In this document: one piece after another, positions 44,641-55,030 of the stretch | Layout of the letters: each line of letters starts with the position of its first letter | How positions within the stretch are numbered: position 1 is the first letter of the stretch | Source: Beta vulgaris subsp. vulgaris | Taxonomy: Eukaryota; Streptophyta; Magnoliopsida; Caryophyllales; Amaranthaceae | Direction of reading: 5' to 3' | NCBI RefSeq assembly: GCF_026745355.1 | Contig: NC_079202.1 | Span: 47,571,347 to 47,635,346, forward strand | Length of the DNA: 64,000 nucleotides | Notes under the pieces: generated by a model | The model's database searches: none | The model's input: only the letters and a program-made list of their open reading frames with translations | What the model was told of the DNA's origin: nothing | Translations under genes and position numbers: made by a program

Positions 44641-44739
44641 TAAAGATGTCAAAAAGTAATTAAGAATTTTTTGTAAAAAATAAAAAAATGGATCCAGTGC
44701 ATATTAATTTAGTGTGTACCGGGTTGATAATTGATATTA

Positions 44740-45125
44740 ACTTCATATAGTGAGTTTTATAGAGATATAGTAAACCTATATACAATATAGTGATTTTATT
44801 AATGGAAAACATATAGTAAAATTATTTGCAAGATTTAGTTTTAATGTTTTAACACACAGGGAGATGTAGGTTGTGTAGTATATATATCGTGACACGTTTT
44901 CAACATATAGAAAGATGTAGTTTATGCATAATATAGTGAGATTCTGCATGATATAGTAGATTATGATGTAGTTTTCACATGATATAGTATGTTACTGAAT
45001 GATATAGTTTCTCTATAATTTAGTGGATTGTTTAGAAATGATATAGTTTTTGCATGATATAGTATGTTTTTAAATGATTAGTAAGTTTCTGCATGATGTA
45101 GTGAATTGTTTATAAACGATACGTG
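44740..45125. repeat. degenerate GATATAGT tandem repeat
   Basis: The words GATATAGT, AATATAGTGA, CTGCATGATATAGT and TTTTTGCATGATATAG recur about 15 times at spacings of about 20-30 bp. No coding potential. Confidence 0.75.
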
Positions 45126-45199
45126 TTTTTGACCTAGTGCACACTAATTTTAATGTGAATCAGATACACGCAAGTCAGATTAAAATATAATTGAGTAGC

Positions 45200-46530
45200 C
45201 ATGGTTACTCACTTAGGGGCTTACCTGGTTGCCAAAAGCAATGCTTAATTGTTTACTGGCTAACTGTTTGACATTAACTGTTTCTCTTAGAATTTTGAGT
45301 AAAAGTATGTGTTTGAACAATTGATAAGTCAGTGTTGATTGAGTAGGGAACATAATTTTCTGCTATTGATAGCTTTGCAAGTTGGTGAAACCCTAATAAT
45401 TGAGGAAGATTCTTATGATGGTTAGCTACGGACAAAAGCCAAAAGGATGGCCAGCCTTGCAGTTTTATCATTAGATCAGAGTCAACAAATAGTTATAGGT
45501 AAGGAAGGTAATGCATGCATGGGTATGACTGATGAGATATAGGATTAGGAGGGAGTTGTTAGAACTTGATATGTGGAAACTTCGTTTTTGGCCTCAGCGT
45601 CGCTCGTCACTGGTGAGTGTTCATTGACTTTCAATATTCTAACCTCAACCAAGATTCAAAAATAAACTTCATATAGATGGATAATAAAGATAAGCTTCAA
45701 TAATTTTTGATGATTAAACATTATATTATAAATGTTAAATAAGCCAAAATCAATTGAATGAAATATGCCCTTAACTAATAGTCATATTGTCGCTTTAGTT
45801 CTTCCATTAGTTGCATACCCTGTTTATAGTCTTATAGATAGATGAGAGTAGATATAGTCACATAGAATTATGTTTTATTTTAATAAGTGTGTATAGTGAG
45901 ATCTATAGTTTTGATTTTCGCGGCAGTTTTAGGAAATTCTTATGGGAAATTTTTTTTATGTAAACCTCCAAGCAAGTGGAACTTCTTATGATTATTTATA
46001 CTCACCTAAGTATTTGATTATAGATCCTATGAAGTAAGAACTTCATTGCCATTGCAAATTAATTTTTTGAATGTTACACTTCTTATATTCAATTCGACGA
46101 CAACTTGGTTTGTGCAGCTTCAGAGCGGACATTGCTACACCTATCTATTGGATAGACAACCCACTACTAATAGAGTATTAAAAAAATATTTTATGCTGAG
46201 TTGGATTCCATTACTATAACACTCAACAAGTCTTTAGTGAATTCTAAGTTATTGAGTTTTGGTGAATTCTAGATCATTGAGTTTTGGAATGAATTCGATG
46301 AAAGTAAAGGTAGCAGCAGACTTGACTTTGTTGGTGGCATTAATTAGGGCGGGAGCAGTCAATTCCATCGGCCAAACATGCCAGTGATACTGTAGAAGTA
46401 CCCTTAGCATATCCCTCAAGACTCGGAAAAGAATGTATAGTAATACTAGAACTTGGATTCTATTTTGGCTGCTTCCTTAGAAGAATTAAACTCAAATTTG
46501 CTTTCCTCGTCATTAATGAACTTGTATGTC
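45200..46530. repeat. orphan EXORDIUM upstream flank (proximal and distal blocks)
   Basis: 45340-45625 matches the proximal block (AGCTTTGCAAGTTGGTGAAA, GGCCAGCCTTGCAG, GTGGAAACTTCGTTTTTGGC, CACTGGTGAGTGTT). 46330-46530 matches the distal block (GCATTAATTAGGGCGGGAG, GATACTGTAGAAGTACCC, TTGGCTGCTTCCTTAG). The EXORDIUM-like gene that should lie to the left is missing; copia remains and AT repeats are there instead. Confidence 0.78.
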
Positions 46531-46839
46531 CCTCTCAATTAATCGAGAATACAGCCTGTCTAGAGCTCGGCACCAAGATTATGTCATAGTGCTCTATTAA
46601 TTCAATAATATGTGGTACAAGGTTTTTTTTATGGCAATTTGTGGTCCATGTTAGGTGCTCTTATAGTTTTCAACTGAGGCCAATGAAGAGAAAGTATTCT
46701 TCTATATTCGATATTGGACAACTTGTCTTATTTCATGACATTTTTGTAATGTTACTAGCAACTTGATACAATAGCTAGTATACAATATAATAGCTAACTG
46801 ATAATAATATAATGGTGTTAAAATTTATTCTTGTACAGA

Positions 46840-47070
46840 CGAAGTTGGTAGGAAGAAATAGACACACGAGTAAGTGTTGAAATAACGGATAAATGCATAA
46901 TGTGATGCCGTGTGCTAAGGCACCAACTAGCTGTGGCAAAAGCTAAACATAAGTTGTAAAGTAATACCGTGTGTCACTGTGTTGTTAATGACTAGTGTTA
47001 TGCTTAGAGTTGTGGGTAGAAAGTGTCACATACTCACATTCTAATTTCTAGTAGCTAATGGAAACAGATA
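46840..47070. repeat. second orphan EXORDIUM upstream flank
   Basis: Matches 33175-33420, the flank just upstream of gene 3 (GAAGTTGGTAGGAAGAAATA, TAAAGTAATACCGTGTGTC, TTCTAGTAGCTAATG). Confidence 0.72.
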
Positions 47071-47378
47071 CAAGCAGAATACTTGGATAAGAATCATGAT
47101 TTCATACTATTTGAAAAGCGCAACTTTTGGATGTTGCTGTGTTCATAGTTGTTGCAAAGGTAAACTTTTGTTATTCAAGTGGGTCAATCTAGATGTAAGA
47201 GTAAAGAGAGAGGCCGTAAGAGTAAAATTAAATTTTTGCCTTGTTTCATGTTTCCACTTTTTAATTAAGAAAGACAATATGAGTAAATTACAACTTTTGC
47301 CTAAGTTTAAAATAAATTAAAAGGTCAAAATAAAATTTAATTTAACTTGGTTAAGTTTGTTTTATATGACTAATTATA

Positions 47379-47528
<150 letters not shown>

Positions 47529-47577
47529 CATTTTGTGACGTAAGCCTTTTTGTTGGCACCTTCAAAAAGGGGGAAAT

Positions 47578-47918
47578 TGTTGAATCTAAGTTTTGAAAAT
47601 GACTTAACCACAAAGGACATACTTGTATTATTTCATGTAATATGTTGTTAGGTTATTCATTGAAGAACAAAGAGAATACTTGATCGAAGATTAAAGAAAG
47701 GATAATTAATCAAGATCGAAGTGAAGATGTTCATAAGATGAAGAATCAAGCTTGGAATGAAGATTAGAATGCATTAGGATGTATTATATTCTTTATGTTA
47801 AGGTCGGATAAAGGTAAAAGATGTTTGGTGTTAAATTATCAAAAGGAACTTAGTTTCTTTTTCTTTTAAAAATGTAACTCACGATAGTAAAATGTAATTT
47901 GGAAATTTTGTTTTAACA
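47578..47918 (+). mobile_element. 3' LTR of a truncated LTR retrotransposon
   Basis: TGTTGAATCTAAG...TTTTAACA with canonical TG...CA ends, directly preceded by a purine tract AAAAAGGGGGAAAT. Only about 50 bp of internal sequence remains between it and the TA microsatellite. No target duplication can be assigned. Confidence 0.7.
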
Positions 47919-48126
47919 ACTTTGAACCCACGTGGCTCGATTTCTGAATCCGCCACTGTTCATGGAGTAGCTAAAAATTAATTTGGAGAGTGATCGGGTT
48001 TATAGAGGGCTTAGTTTTTTTTAGAGGTAAGAAAAATAAAATTAGGAGACCCTCTGCACGAGGGGGACTCGTAATTCATCGTTTACAAGAATATTTTGAA
48101 GCGCAAAGTTATTACAATCATTAATA

Positions 48127-48368
48127 CTTCCTCCGTTCCGAATTAAATGCAACAAATTCATGAGGCATTATTTTGATCACAAATATCTATAATTACATAT
48201 AAGTAAAAATTATAAAAATTATATTTTATGAAAATACGTCGTGAGACGAATCTAACAAGATCACTTGACTATGTTTTCCATTATGTATAGATCACAAATC
48301 TTAGTCAAAGTGAAAAATGTGAATAGTGAAAAAGTAGATTAGTTGCATTTAATTCGGAACGGATGAAG
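48127..48368. mobile_element. Stowaway-like MITE, 242 bp
   Basis: CTTCCTCCGTTCCGAATTAA at the left and an inverted TTAATTCGGAACGGATGAAG at the right, with TA on both sides. Confidence 0.88.
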
Positions 48369-48390
48369 TATAAAAAATTGAATCTATTAG

Positions 48391-48740
48391 ATGGCCAACA
48401 TTAGCAATTCAATCTGCAGCTTGATTTGCTTCTCGGAAGATGTGTTGGATGCTTCAATGATTAAATTGGCGGAGGAGAGATTTAATATCGCGGATGATAT
48501 GAGTTATTTGCCATGGGAGGGGGGACAAAGACCGTTGACATCGTTGATAATGAGGAGGTTGTCACCTCCAATTTGAAGATTGTTGATGTTTACTTGAAGT
48601 GAGAGGATAATTCCTTGATGAAGGGCCATGGCTTCTGCAATGAAAACTTGTGTGTTGCCTAGATTGAAGGCGTCAGCTTTGCGAATCTTGCCATGATGGT
48701 CATAGAGGGCTTAATTGGCATGATGTTTTCCCCTATCTTT
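48391..48740 (-). pseudogene. RNase H domain fragment of a LINE or related element
   Basis: The minus strand reads FNLGNTQVFIAEAMALHQGI (Glu of the active site), then VNINNLQIGGDNLLIIN. In the latter, GGD replaces the more usual ESD. A late segment FREANQAAD, with Glu and Asp, follows. A single in-frame stop interrupts it. It is the same domain type as at 1000-1450 and 50053-50633, but with different sequence. Confidence 0.75.
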
Positions 48741-49141
48741 GCCACGAGGTGTGGAAAACCCGTATTGGATGTTGTTTAAAAGATAAACTAGTTTTTAGGC
48801 TTGAGAAATGTCCCGGGTACTTATATTTTTCGTCTATTTAATAATTTAATTTTAAAATGATTACATCATATATCACTTGGTGTATTGATAAATGTATATT
48901 AATTCTTATTAATAGGTCATTAGTTCCTTTGAACTTAATCTCCTGATTCGAATTCTCAAACAATAATAATAAGATTTGATTAATTAGCATCAAGAATAAT
49001 TTGTAACGCTACACCATTAATTACAAAGTAGAGGACTCTACTGATCATGGTGAATTTCGAAAGGAGAGATGGAGCAAGGGGATGACTGCAAAAAAGAAAT
49101 CAAATAAGAAAAATAAATTTTATGGCTAGAAGTAGCCATCA
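48741..49141. other. non-coding spacer
   Basis: AT-rich, no gene recognised. Confidence 0.35.
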
Positions 49142-49815
49142 ACTGCCACATTACTAATTACAAAACACATATCTATAGTTTTGTGGAAACATGAATTACT
49201 AAAAAATGTTAGATTAGATGGTAAATATTTGGAAATCCTTACTTGAGGTAAGGGGTTCGAGCCCAGGCTTCAGCATATATATATATTTTTTAGAATAATG
49301 ATCACCTGACTTATTATTGGTTAAGACACATGGCAAAATTCTAGTGGCAGATTGAGGGTGTCACGTGCGGCATAGACGTTGTCATCACACCTTTTAATAT
49401 ATTATGCCTCGGATAAGAAAAAATTTCATTTATTAATATAATACTTTATGATAATAACACTAAATACAACTGATTTTAGTCGTTAAGACTTTAGTATATG
49501 TACTTGAGGTATCGAGATCAAACCCTATACTATACAATTTCTAAATTTTTTTATTGAACATGGATTGCATGAACTAAAACTCCCTAGGGGAGCTGCCACG
49601 TTACTGATTACAACACACATATCTATAATTTTGTGAAAATATGAATCACTAAAATATGTTAGATTAGATGGTAAATATTTTTAAATCCTTACTTGAGGTA
49701 AGGGGTTCGATCCCAGGCTTCAACATATATATTTTTTAAAGTAATGATCACCTGACTTATTGTTGGTTAAGACACGTGGCAAAATTCTAGTGGCAGATTG
49801 AGGGTGTCACGTGGC
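49142..49815 (-). repeat. tandemly duplicated Helitron-like and tRNA-like repeat, 449-bp unit
   Basis: A unit starting AGCTGCCACGTTACTGATTA-like (49142 and 49591) holds a tRNA-like module and a Helitron-like part. The module has a GTTAGATTAGATGGTA box and GGTTCGA[GT]CCC box, at 49208-49270 and 49658-49715. The Helitron-like part contains a minus-strand CCCGAGGCATA stem; the first copy has lost the CTAGT end and half of the hairpin. It is continued by the duplicated segment at 49816. Confidence 0.7.
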
Positions 49816-50012
49816 GCATAGACGTTGTCATCATACTTTTTAATATATTAATAGTTATTAGGCCCGGGCTATGCCTCGGGTAAGAAAATTTTCATTTATT
49901 AATATAATACTTTATGATAATAACATTGAATACAACTTATTCTAGTGGTTAAAACTTTAGTATATGTACTTAAGGTCTTGGGGATCAAACCCTATACTAC
50001 GCAATTTCTAAA
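49816..50012. repeat. left copy of the 197-bp duplication flanking the LINE
   Basis: Matches 52550-52746 with the same length (197 bp) and only two mismatches. Both are followed by T-runs. It is the left side of an exceptionally long target-site duplication. Confidence 0.9.
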
Positions 50013-50052
50013 TTTTTTTTTTTTTTTTTTGAGGGGAACCCCAAGAGGGAGA

Positions 50053-50633
50053 TCATATTATATCATTCATAGCCAAAGACATAACATCAACCGGAATATC
50101 ATCCACCCAAACACGTTTGCCAATCTCCCAAGGTTGGAGATGAGCCAACATATGAGCAACATTATTACCGGAACGTTTCACAAAAGACCAAACAACAAAA
50201 TCAAAACAAACAACCAAATCTAAAATGTCATCTATAATTAAATGAAACTCACTAGATCCCCTCTACCCTTTCTTAAAGCTTGTATCGCTAGAAGGCTATC
50301 ACTCTCCACCTCCAAGTGACGGTAGCCTAACTCCTTCGCCAGTTTGAGACCATGATAAATCGCCTTTGCTTCCGCTACACGCGGCTCCCAAGCGACCTCG
50401 AATTGAAACGCACCAGCAGCTAGTACATCACCCTTCTCATCACGGAACACCGCACCTAACCCGCACCCACCAACCCCAATTTGGCCCGCATCAATATTGA
50501 GCTTCACGGTTCCAGCGCTGGGCTTGGCCCATTCAGTTGCGTGGGGGGCAGCAGCAGCTCCTCCCTTGTGGCGAGTTTGGCTAATTTCCAAGGCTTCTTT
50601 ACATATCTTCTGTGCATATTGCCATGTGGCCAT
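50053..50633 (-). pseudogene. RNase H domain of the LINE
   Basis: Reads VKLNIDAGQIGVGGCGLG (first Asp), EPRVAEAKAIYHGLKLAKEL (Glu), HLEVESDSLLAIQAL (Asp). After a frameshift near 50250 it continues with FVKRSGNNVAHMLAHL (late catalytic segment), to a stop at 50053-50055. Apart from the frameshift it is close to complete, which indicates a fairly young copy. Confidence 0.9.
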
Positions 50634-51168
50634 AGGATAGCCCCCTCACCTTCCATTAACATCTTGCATCTAGCCCCCCAAATCGCCCAAGATAGAGTCA
50701 CCAACTCGCACATCGCCTCCCCTTCCGACTTTTCGAAACAACCTTCCCACCAGTCACCCACATACCTGCCCACGTCTCGCTCCCTAATGTCGAAATCACT
50801 AAGTCTCCAAACCTCCTGTGCGAAAGAGCAGTAGTATAGTGCATGAAGTACAGATTCATCGCCTTGCCCACACACGCTACAAATCTTTTCCCTGCTAGGA
50901 ACACGACGGTTCAGAGCTAAGTTTGTGGGGAGGGCGTTTGAGAGAGCCCTCCACGCAAAAATTTTAACCCGGGGCAGCACTTGCAAACTCCATATTTTCT
51001 TCCAAACCATCGAAGGAGACGAAGTAGAGGCTTCAATAGCTTGTTCCGAGTCCCCCAAATAGCTTTGTATGCAGATCTCACCGAATACTCTCCATCCTTT
51101 TCAAGGTCCCAACACATAACATCCTCCGGAAGACGGGAACTTATAGGGATACTCATTACTCGTTCCAC
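50634..51168 (-). pseudogene. zf-RVT region of the LINE
   Basis: Contains WDLEKDGEYSVRSAYKAIWG, WSLQVLPRVKIFAWRAL and the zinc-binding pattern CSVCGQGDESVLHALYYC, then a W-rich tail (LSWAIWGARCKML). One frameshift lies between the two frames that carry it. Confidence 0.9.
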
Positions 51169-51364
51169 CTCAAAAGGTAGAAAAAGTTGTGATAATAAAC
51201 TTCTATTCCAATTCTTATAAATAGGATGAATTAAATCCCCCTAGTATTAGGATTCGAATTCCCTCGCGGAGAAATAATTTTGCGAGACTGCGTACCTGGA
51301 ATCCATTCATCATGCCAAACTCGGATTTTTTCACCATCACCAACCCTCCACCTAACTCCTCTTC

Positions 51365-52549
51365 TCAACACCCACCTCGCTTCCCAAATACCACGCCAAG
51401 TATAACTCGAATTCGACCCCGCTCAGCATCCATAAAAGAGGAATGGGGATAATACTTCGCCTTTAGAACTTGTTCAATCAAACTCCCCTTATGAGTCGCA
51501 AGACGCCATGCCTGTTTTCCCAATAGAGCCCAGTTGAACAGTTTCATATCTCGGAATCCCAAACCACCTTCCCCTTTTGATTTACATAGTTTCTTCCAAG
51601 CAACCCAGTGGATCTTCCTTTCACCATTTTTTTGCCCCCACCAGAACTGAGCTATCAAAGATCGTATCTCATCACAAAAAGAAGAGGGAAACTTAAACAC
51701 ACTCATCGCGTAGGTAGGAAGAGATTGGGCCACTGCCTTTATCATAACCTCCCTACCAGCTTTTGAAAGAATCATCCCCTTCCACCCTTGATGCTTTTTC
51801 CATAATTTTTCTTTGACACCTTTTGTAATGACTTTTTTCGAACGGCCAACTGTAGTAGGTAAGCCAAGGTATCTATCATGCACCTCAACCACTCTAACAC
51901 CCAATTTCTGCTCAATTTCACCCTCCTTGAATCTCTGACGCCCTTGCTGAACGAAAGAGTTGTTTTATCAAAATTTACCTTTTGACCCGAGGATAACTCA
52001 TACACCCGTAGGGCTTCCTGAATAGCCTCTGCATCATGAATGGTAGCTCTAGAGAAAATCACACAATCATCAGCAAACAATAAATGATTAACAGAAGGAG
52101 CGGTGGGGGCCACCTTGATACCTCTCAGAGAATTATTCTCCTCCGCTTTCCTAAGCAAATGGGAGAACACTTCAGCACACAAGATGAACAAATATGGCGA
52201 TAGGGGTTCCCCTTGTCTGAGACCTCTGTTAGGAGAGAATTCCTCCGAAGGTCGGCCATTAATAAGAACTGAGAAGGTCACAGAACGGACACAATCCATA
52301 ACCCTGTTGCACCAGTCAACCGCAAAACCAAATTTTTTCAGCACCTCATCCAAAAAATCCCATTCAATACGATCATATGCTTTAGACATATCCAGTTTCA
52401 GAGCCATATGCCCCTCTACATGTTGCGAGTTTTTCATATGATGAAACAACTCAAAAGCCACCAGAATGTTATCTGTTATCAGACGCCCCGGAACAAAAGC
52501 ACTCTGATTAACAGTAACAATTTTATCAAGGAAAACTTTGAGTCGATTA
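51365..52549 (-). pseudogene. reverse transcriptase domain of the LINE, 5' part missing
   Basis: The visible part starts near TVNQSAFVPGRLITDN. It has MALKLDMSKAYDRIEW (motif A), SPNRGLRQGEPLSPYLF (motif B) and HLLFADDCVIFSRA with the FADD catalytic pair (motif C). Then a frameshift at about 51900 leads to YLGLPTTVGRSKK and IHWVAWKKLCKSKGEGGLGF. The endonuclease and ORF1 are absent because of 5' truncation. Confidence 0.93.
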
Positions 52550-52746
52550 GCATAGACGTTGTCATCATACTTTTTAATATATTACTAGTTATTAGGCCCG
52601 GGCTATGCCTCGGGTAAGAAAAATTTCATTTATTAATATAATACTTTATGATAATAACATTGAATACAACTTATTCTAGTGGTTAAAACTTTAGTATATG
52701 TACTTAAGGTCTTGGGGATCAAACCCTATACTACGCAATTTCTAAA
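52550..52746. repeat. right copy of the 197-bp duplication flanking the LINE
   Basis: Pairs with 49816-50012. It keeps the intact CTAG end of the Helitron-like repeat (ACTAGTTATT), whereas the left copy has AATAGTTATT. Confidence 0.9.
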
Positions 52747-52849
52747 TTTTTTTTATTGTACATGAATTATATGAACTAAAACTCCCTAGGAAGAGCGCCA
52801 CGTGACACAATTTCTTGTTTTTGCACGCCTTTTAATATATTTGTATCCA
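52585..52849 (-). mobile_element. Helitron-like element (target of the LINE)
   Basis: On the minus strand it ends with a hairpin CCCGAGGCATAGCCCGGGC followed by CTAATAACTAGT, fitting the Helitron 3' rule. The 5' end near 52849 is diverged from the expected TCTATAC. A closely similar complete copy lies at 54440-54702. Confidence 0.7.
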
Positions 52850-52908
52850 TGGTAGAATATAATGTCTTATGAAACATAAGGAGTAGCATATTAAAACATA
52901 ACTACATC

Positions 52909-53543
52909 TAAAATTGGACATGGATCTAAGACCCAATTCAGAGCTAGTTGGATCTAACCCATTTTTAAGGTTTAGAGTCTAAAATTTTGGAATTCATTGA
53001 GTCTATGTGTTAAAAATTAGGTTTGATGGATTCAGACTCAAACTCGCCCTGGCCCAAAGACCCATTTTTTTTTAATCTTTCAGATATATAATAATAATAC
53101 AAAAATATATGATAAGCCTCTAACCTTTCTACAGTAACATTTGAATTTTTAGTTGTTTAAGCAGCTCTTGAGTAAAGTGACTCAAGTATTTGAGCCCTAA
53201 ACTTCTTATTTTATCCATTTTCGACCAAGACTCAAGCCAACTTGTTTTGGATGTTTTAATTTGGAACTTTTTGTAAAAGAAGTAGACTATTATTTTGGTA
53301 TTTTATGATTGTGATAACAAAAAAAGGGTGTAAAAAAGCGAGTTTAAAAATATTGGAAACTCTTAATAAGTTTGAGATCCATTTGACCCCATTTTAGAAC
53401 CAAGACCCGCCAGATTCATTGGATTTGCATAAAGGTCCCAATTTATTAAACCCTATTGGTCTGGGCAGGTCTAGGTCCAAATCAAAATTTGCGGGTCTGA
53501 GTCTGGCTAGACTAGCCCCAAATGTGACCTATGCCCATCCCTA
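52909..53543. mobile_element. hAT-like non-autonomous element, TSD ACTACATC
   Basis: The left end TAAAATTGGACATGGATC and right end (inverted) TAGGGATGGGCATAGGTC are related. Perfect 8-bp duplications ACTACATC lie at 52901-52908 and 53544-53551. It is non-coding, with many GACCC and GGGTC words. Confidence 0.75.
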
Positions 53544-53551
53544 ACTACATC

Positions 53552-54240
53552 TATCCAATAAATAGAGTACCTATTACTAATAGTAAACCATTGAAAGTAA
53601 CTAAATTTGAAACTTGTGTGATGCATGGTTTTTATTCCATACTCTGGTTGTATTAATTATTATGAAATTTAAATAAAAGTGACAACAAAAGACAATGAAA
53701 ACTAAGTGGATTCGGGCCTATTCTTTTCACCTTATTTTTGCTCATCTTCATACTAAGATTTTTTTTTTTTAAAAATAAGAAAGTAAGAAAATAAAGAGAG
53801 AGAAATTCAGAAACTTTGAGAGGAAAAGTAAGGAAAATTAAGAAAAGTTTTGGAAAAAAGAAGTTTTTTTAAAAAAAGGTTATGAAAAAAGAAAGAACAT
53901 ATAAAATTATAACAAAAATAAACAACACCATACTGATTACATACATATGATCTCTATGATATAAGTGAAGGAAGAGATATGGTGTCCCCTTATTAAATGA
54001 ATATATTACCCTTACTTTTTTAATTACATCAAGTTTGTCTACATTTTTAAAATAATAATGGGTAACCAATCAATCAAAATATTTGCCATTTTAAAAAAAT
54101 CTACAGCTAGTATTTGGGTCTGGACGTTGCTCCGGTTTGGTACCGTTTCCCTAACTTGATATGCATTTTTTCCATTCTCATTAAAATATATTAAGGAAAA
54201 CTCAACATTTAAAAGGTACAAATATAATAATAAGGGCACT
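53552..54240. other. AT-rich spacer
   Basis: A poly(T)/A-rich stretch lies at about 53760-53900. No gene recognised. Confidence 0.4.
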
Positions 54241-54252
54241 TAAAACATGATT

Positions 54253-54345
54253 AAAAGTTGGTTGAGATGGTAATTGTGTTATGTATAACAATAAGAGGTC
54301 ACGGGTTCAAATCTCGTTGCAAGCTAATTTTACTTTTGTTAATTG
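54253..54345 (+). mobile_element. tRNA-like SINE remnant
   Basis: An A-box-like TGGTTGAGATGG (54259-54270) and B-box-like GGTTCAAATCT (54304-54314) are about 34 bp apart, consistent with a tRNA-derived Pol III promoter. No A-tail or target duplication is clear. Confidence 0.45.
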
Positions 54346-54439
54346 ACATGACTTACGTACACATTGAACAATCCTAGTGAAGTAACAGAGGTGCCACATG
54401 GCATGCATACATTGTCACGCACGCCTTTCAATATATATA

Positions 54440-54702
54440 CTAGTTATTAGGCCCGGGCTATGCCCCGGGTAAGAAAAATTTCATTTATTAATATTGTACT
54501 TTGATATGATATCACTAAATACAACTTGGTCTAGTGGTTAAAACTTTAGTACATGAGCTTGAGGTCACGGGATCAAAACTTATACTATGCAATTTCTAAT
54601 TTTTTTTATTGTACATGGATTACATGAACTAAAACTCCCTAGGGAGAGCGCCACGTGGCACCGTTCCTGGTTTGCGCACGCCTTTTAATATATTAGTATA
54701 GA
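54440..54702 (-). mobile_element. mini-Helitron, 263 bp
   Basis: On the minus strand it begins TCTATACTAATATATT. It ends with a stem CCCGGGGCATAGCCCGGG and CTAATAACTAG before a T; the 5' TC follows an A. This is the most complete copy of the family also at 49.1-50.0 and 52.6-52.8 kb. Confidence 0.8.
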
Positions 54703-54713
54703 TTTACATATAG

Positions 54714-54896
54714 ATGCCCCGGGTAAGAAAAAATTTCATTTATTAATTGAATACTTTATGATAATAACACTAAATACAACTTAGTCTAGTGGTTAAGACT
54801 TTAGTATATGTACTTGAGGTCTCAGGATCAAACCCTATACTATGCAATTTCTAAATTTTTTATTGTACATGGATTACATGAACTAAAAACTCCCTA
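54714..54896 (-). mobile_element. partial copy of the same Helitron family
   Basis: Starts inside the hairpin (GCCCCGGGTAAG) and matches 54455 onward, up to AACTCCCTAGG, where an RNase H fragment begins directly. Confidence 0.7.
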
Positions 54897-55030
54897 GGAT
54901 TACAAAAGAGTCTCGTGAGTTTTATGTACATGTTGATATTTCCTTCACAAATATCCGTGAGAATGTTGGGGTGGAAGGTGTAGTGAGAGATAATAGAAGG
55001 AAGTGGATTGTGGGTTTTACTCACCGTTGA
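54897..55030 (+). pseudogene. RNase H fragment of a LINE
   Basis: Reads FYVHVDISFTNIRENVGVEG and VVRDNRRKWIVGF, the first strands of an RNase H domain with the Asp in HVDIS. Very similar to 60355-60480. It stops abruptly. Confidence 0.65.

Larger units (their letters stand above)
50013..52549 (-). mobile_element. 5'-truncated L1-type LINE
   Basis: The minus-strand element begins inside the reverse transcriptase (52549) and ends in a poly(A) tail (T-run 50013-50030). Domains in order are reverse transcriptase fingers/palm, thumb-like region, zf-RVT and C-terminal RNase H. Frameshifts and stops separate them into four frames. It is flanked by a duplication of 197 bp plus T-run. It interrupts a Helitron-like repeat, so the LINE is younger than that repeat. 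Confidence 0.92.
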
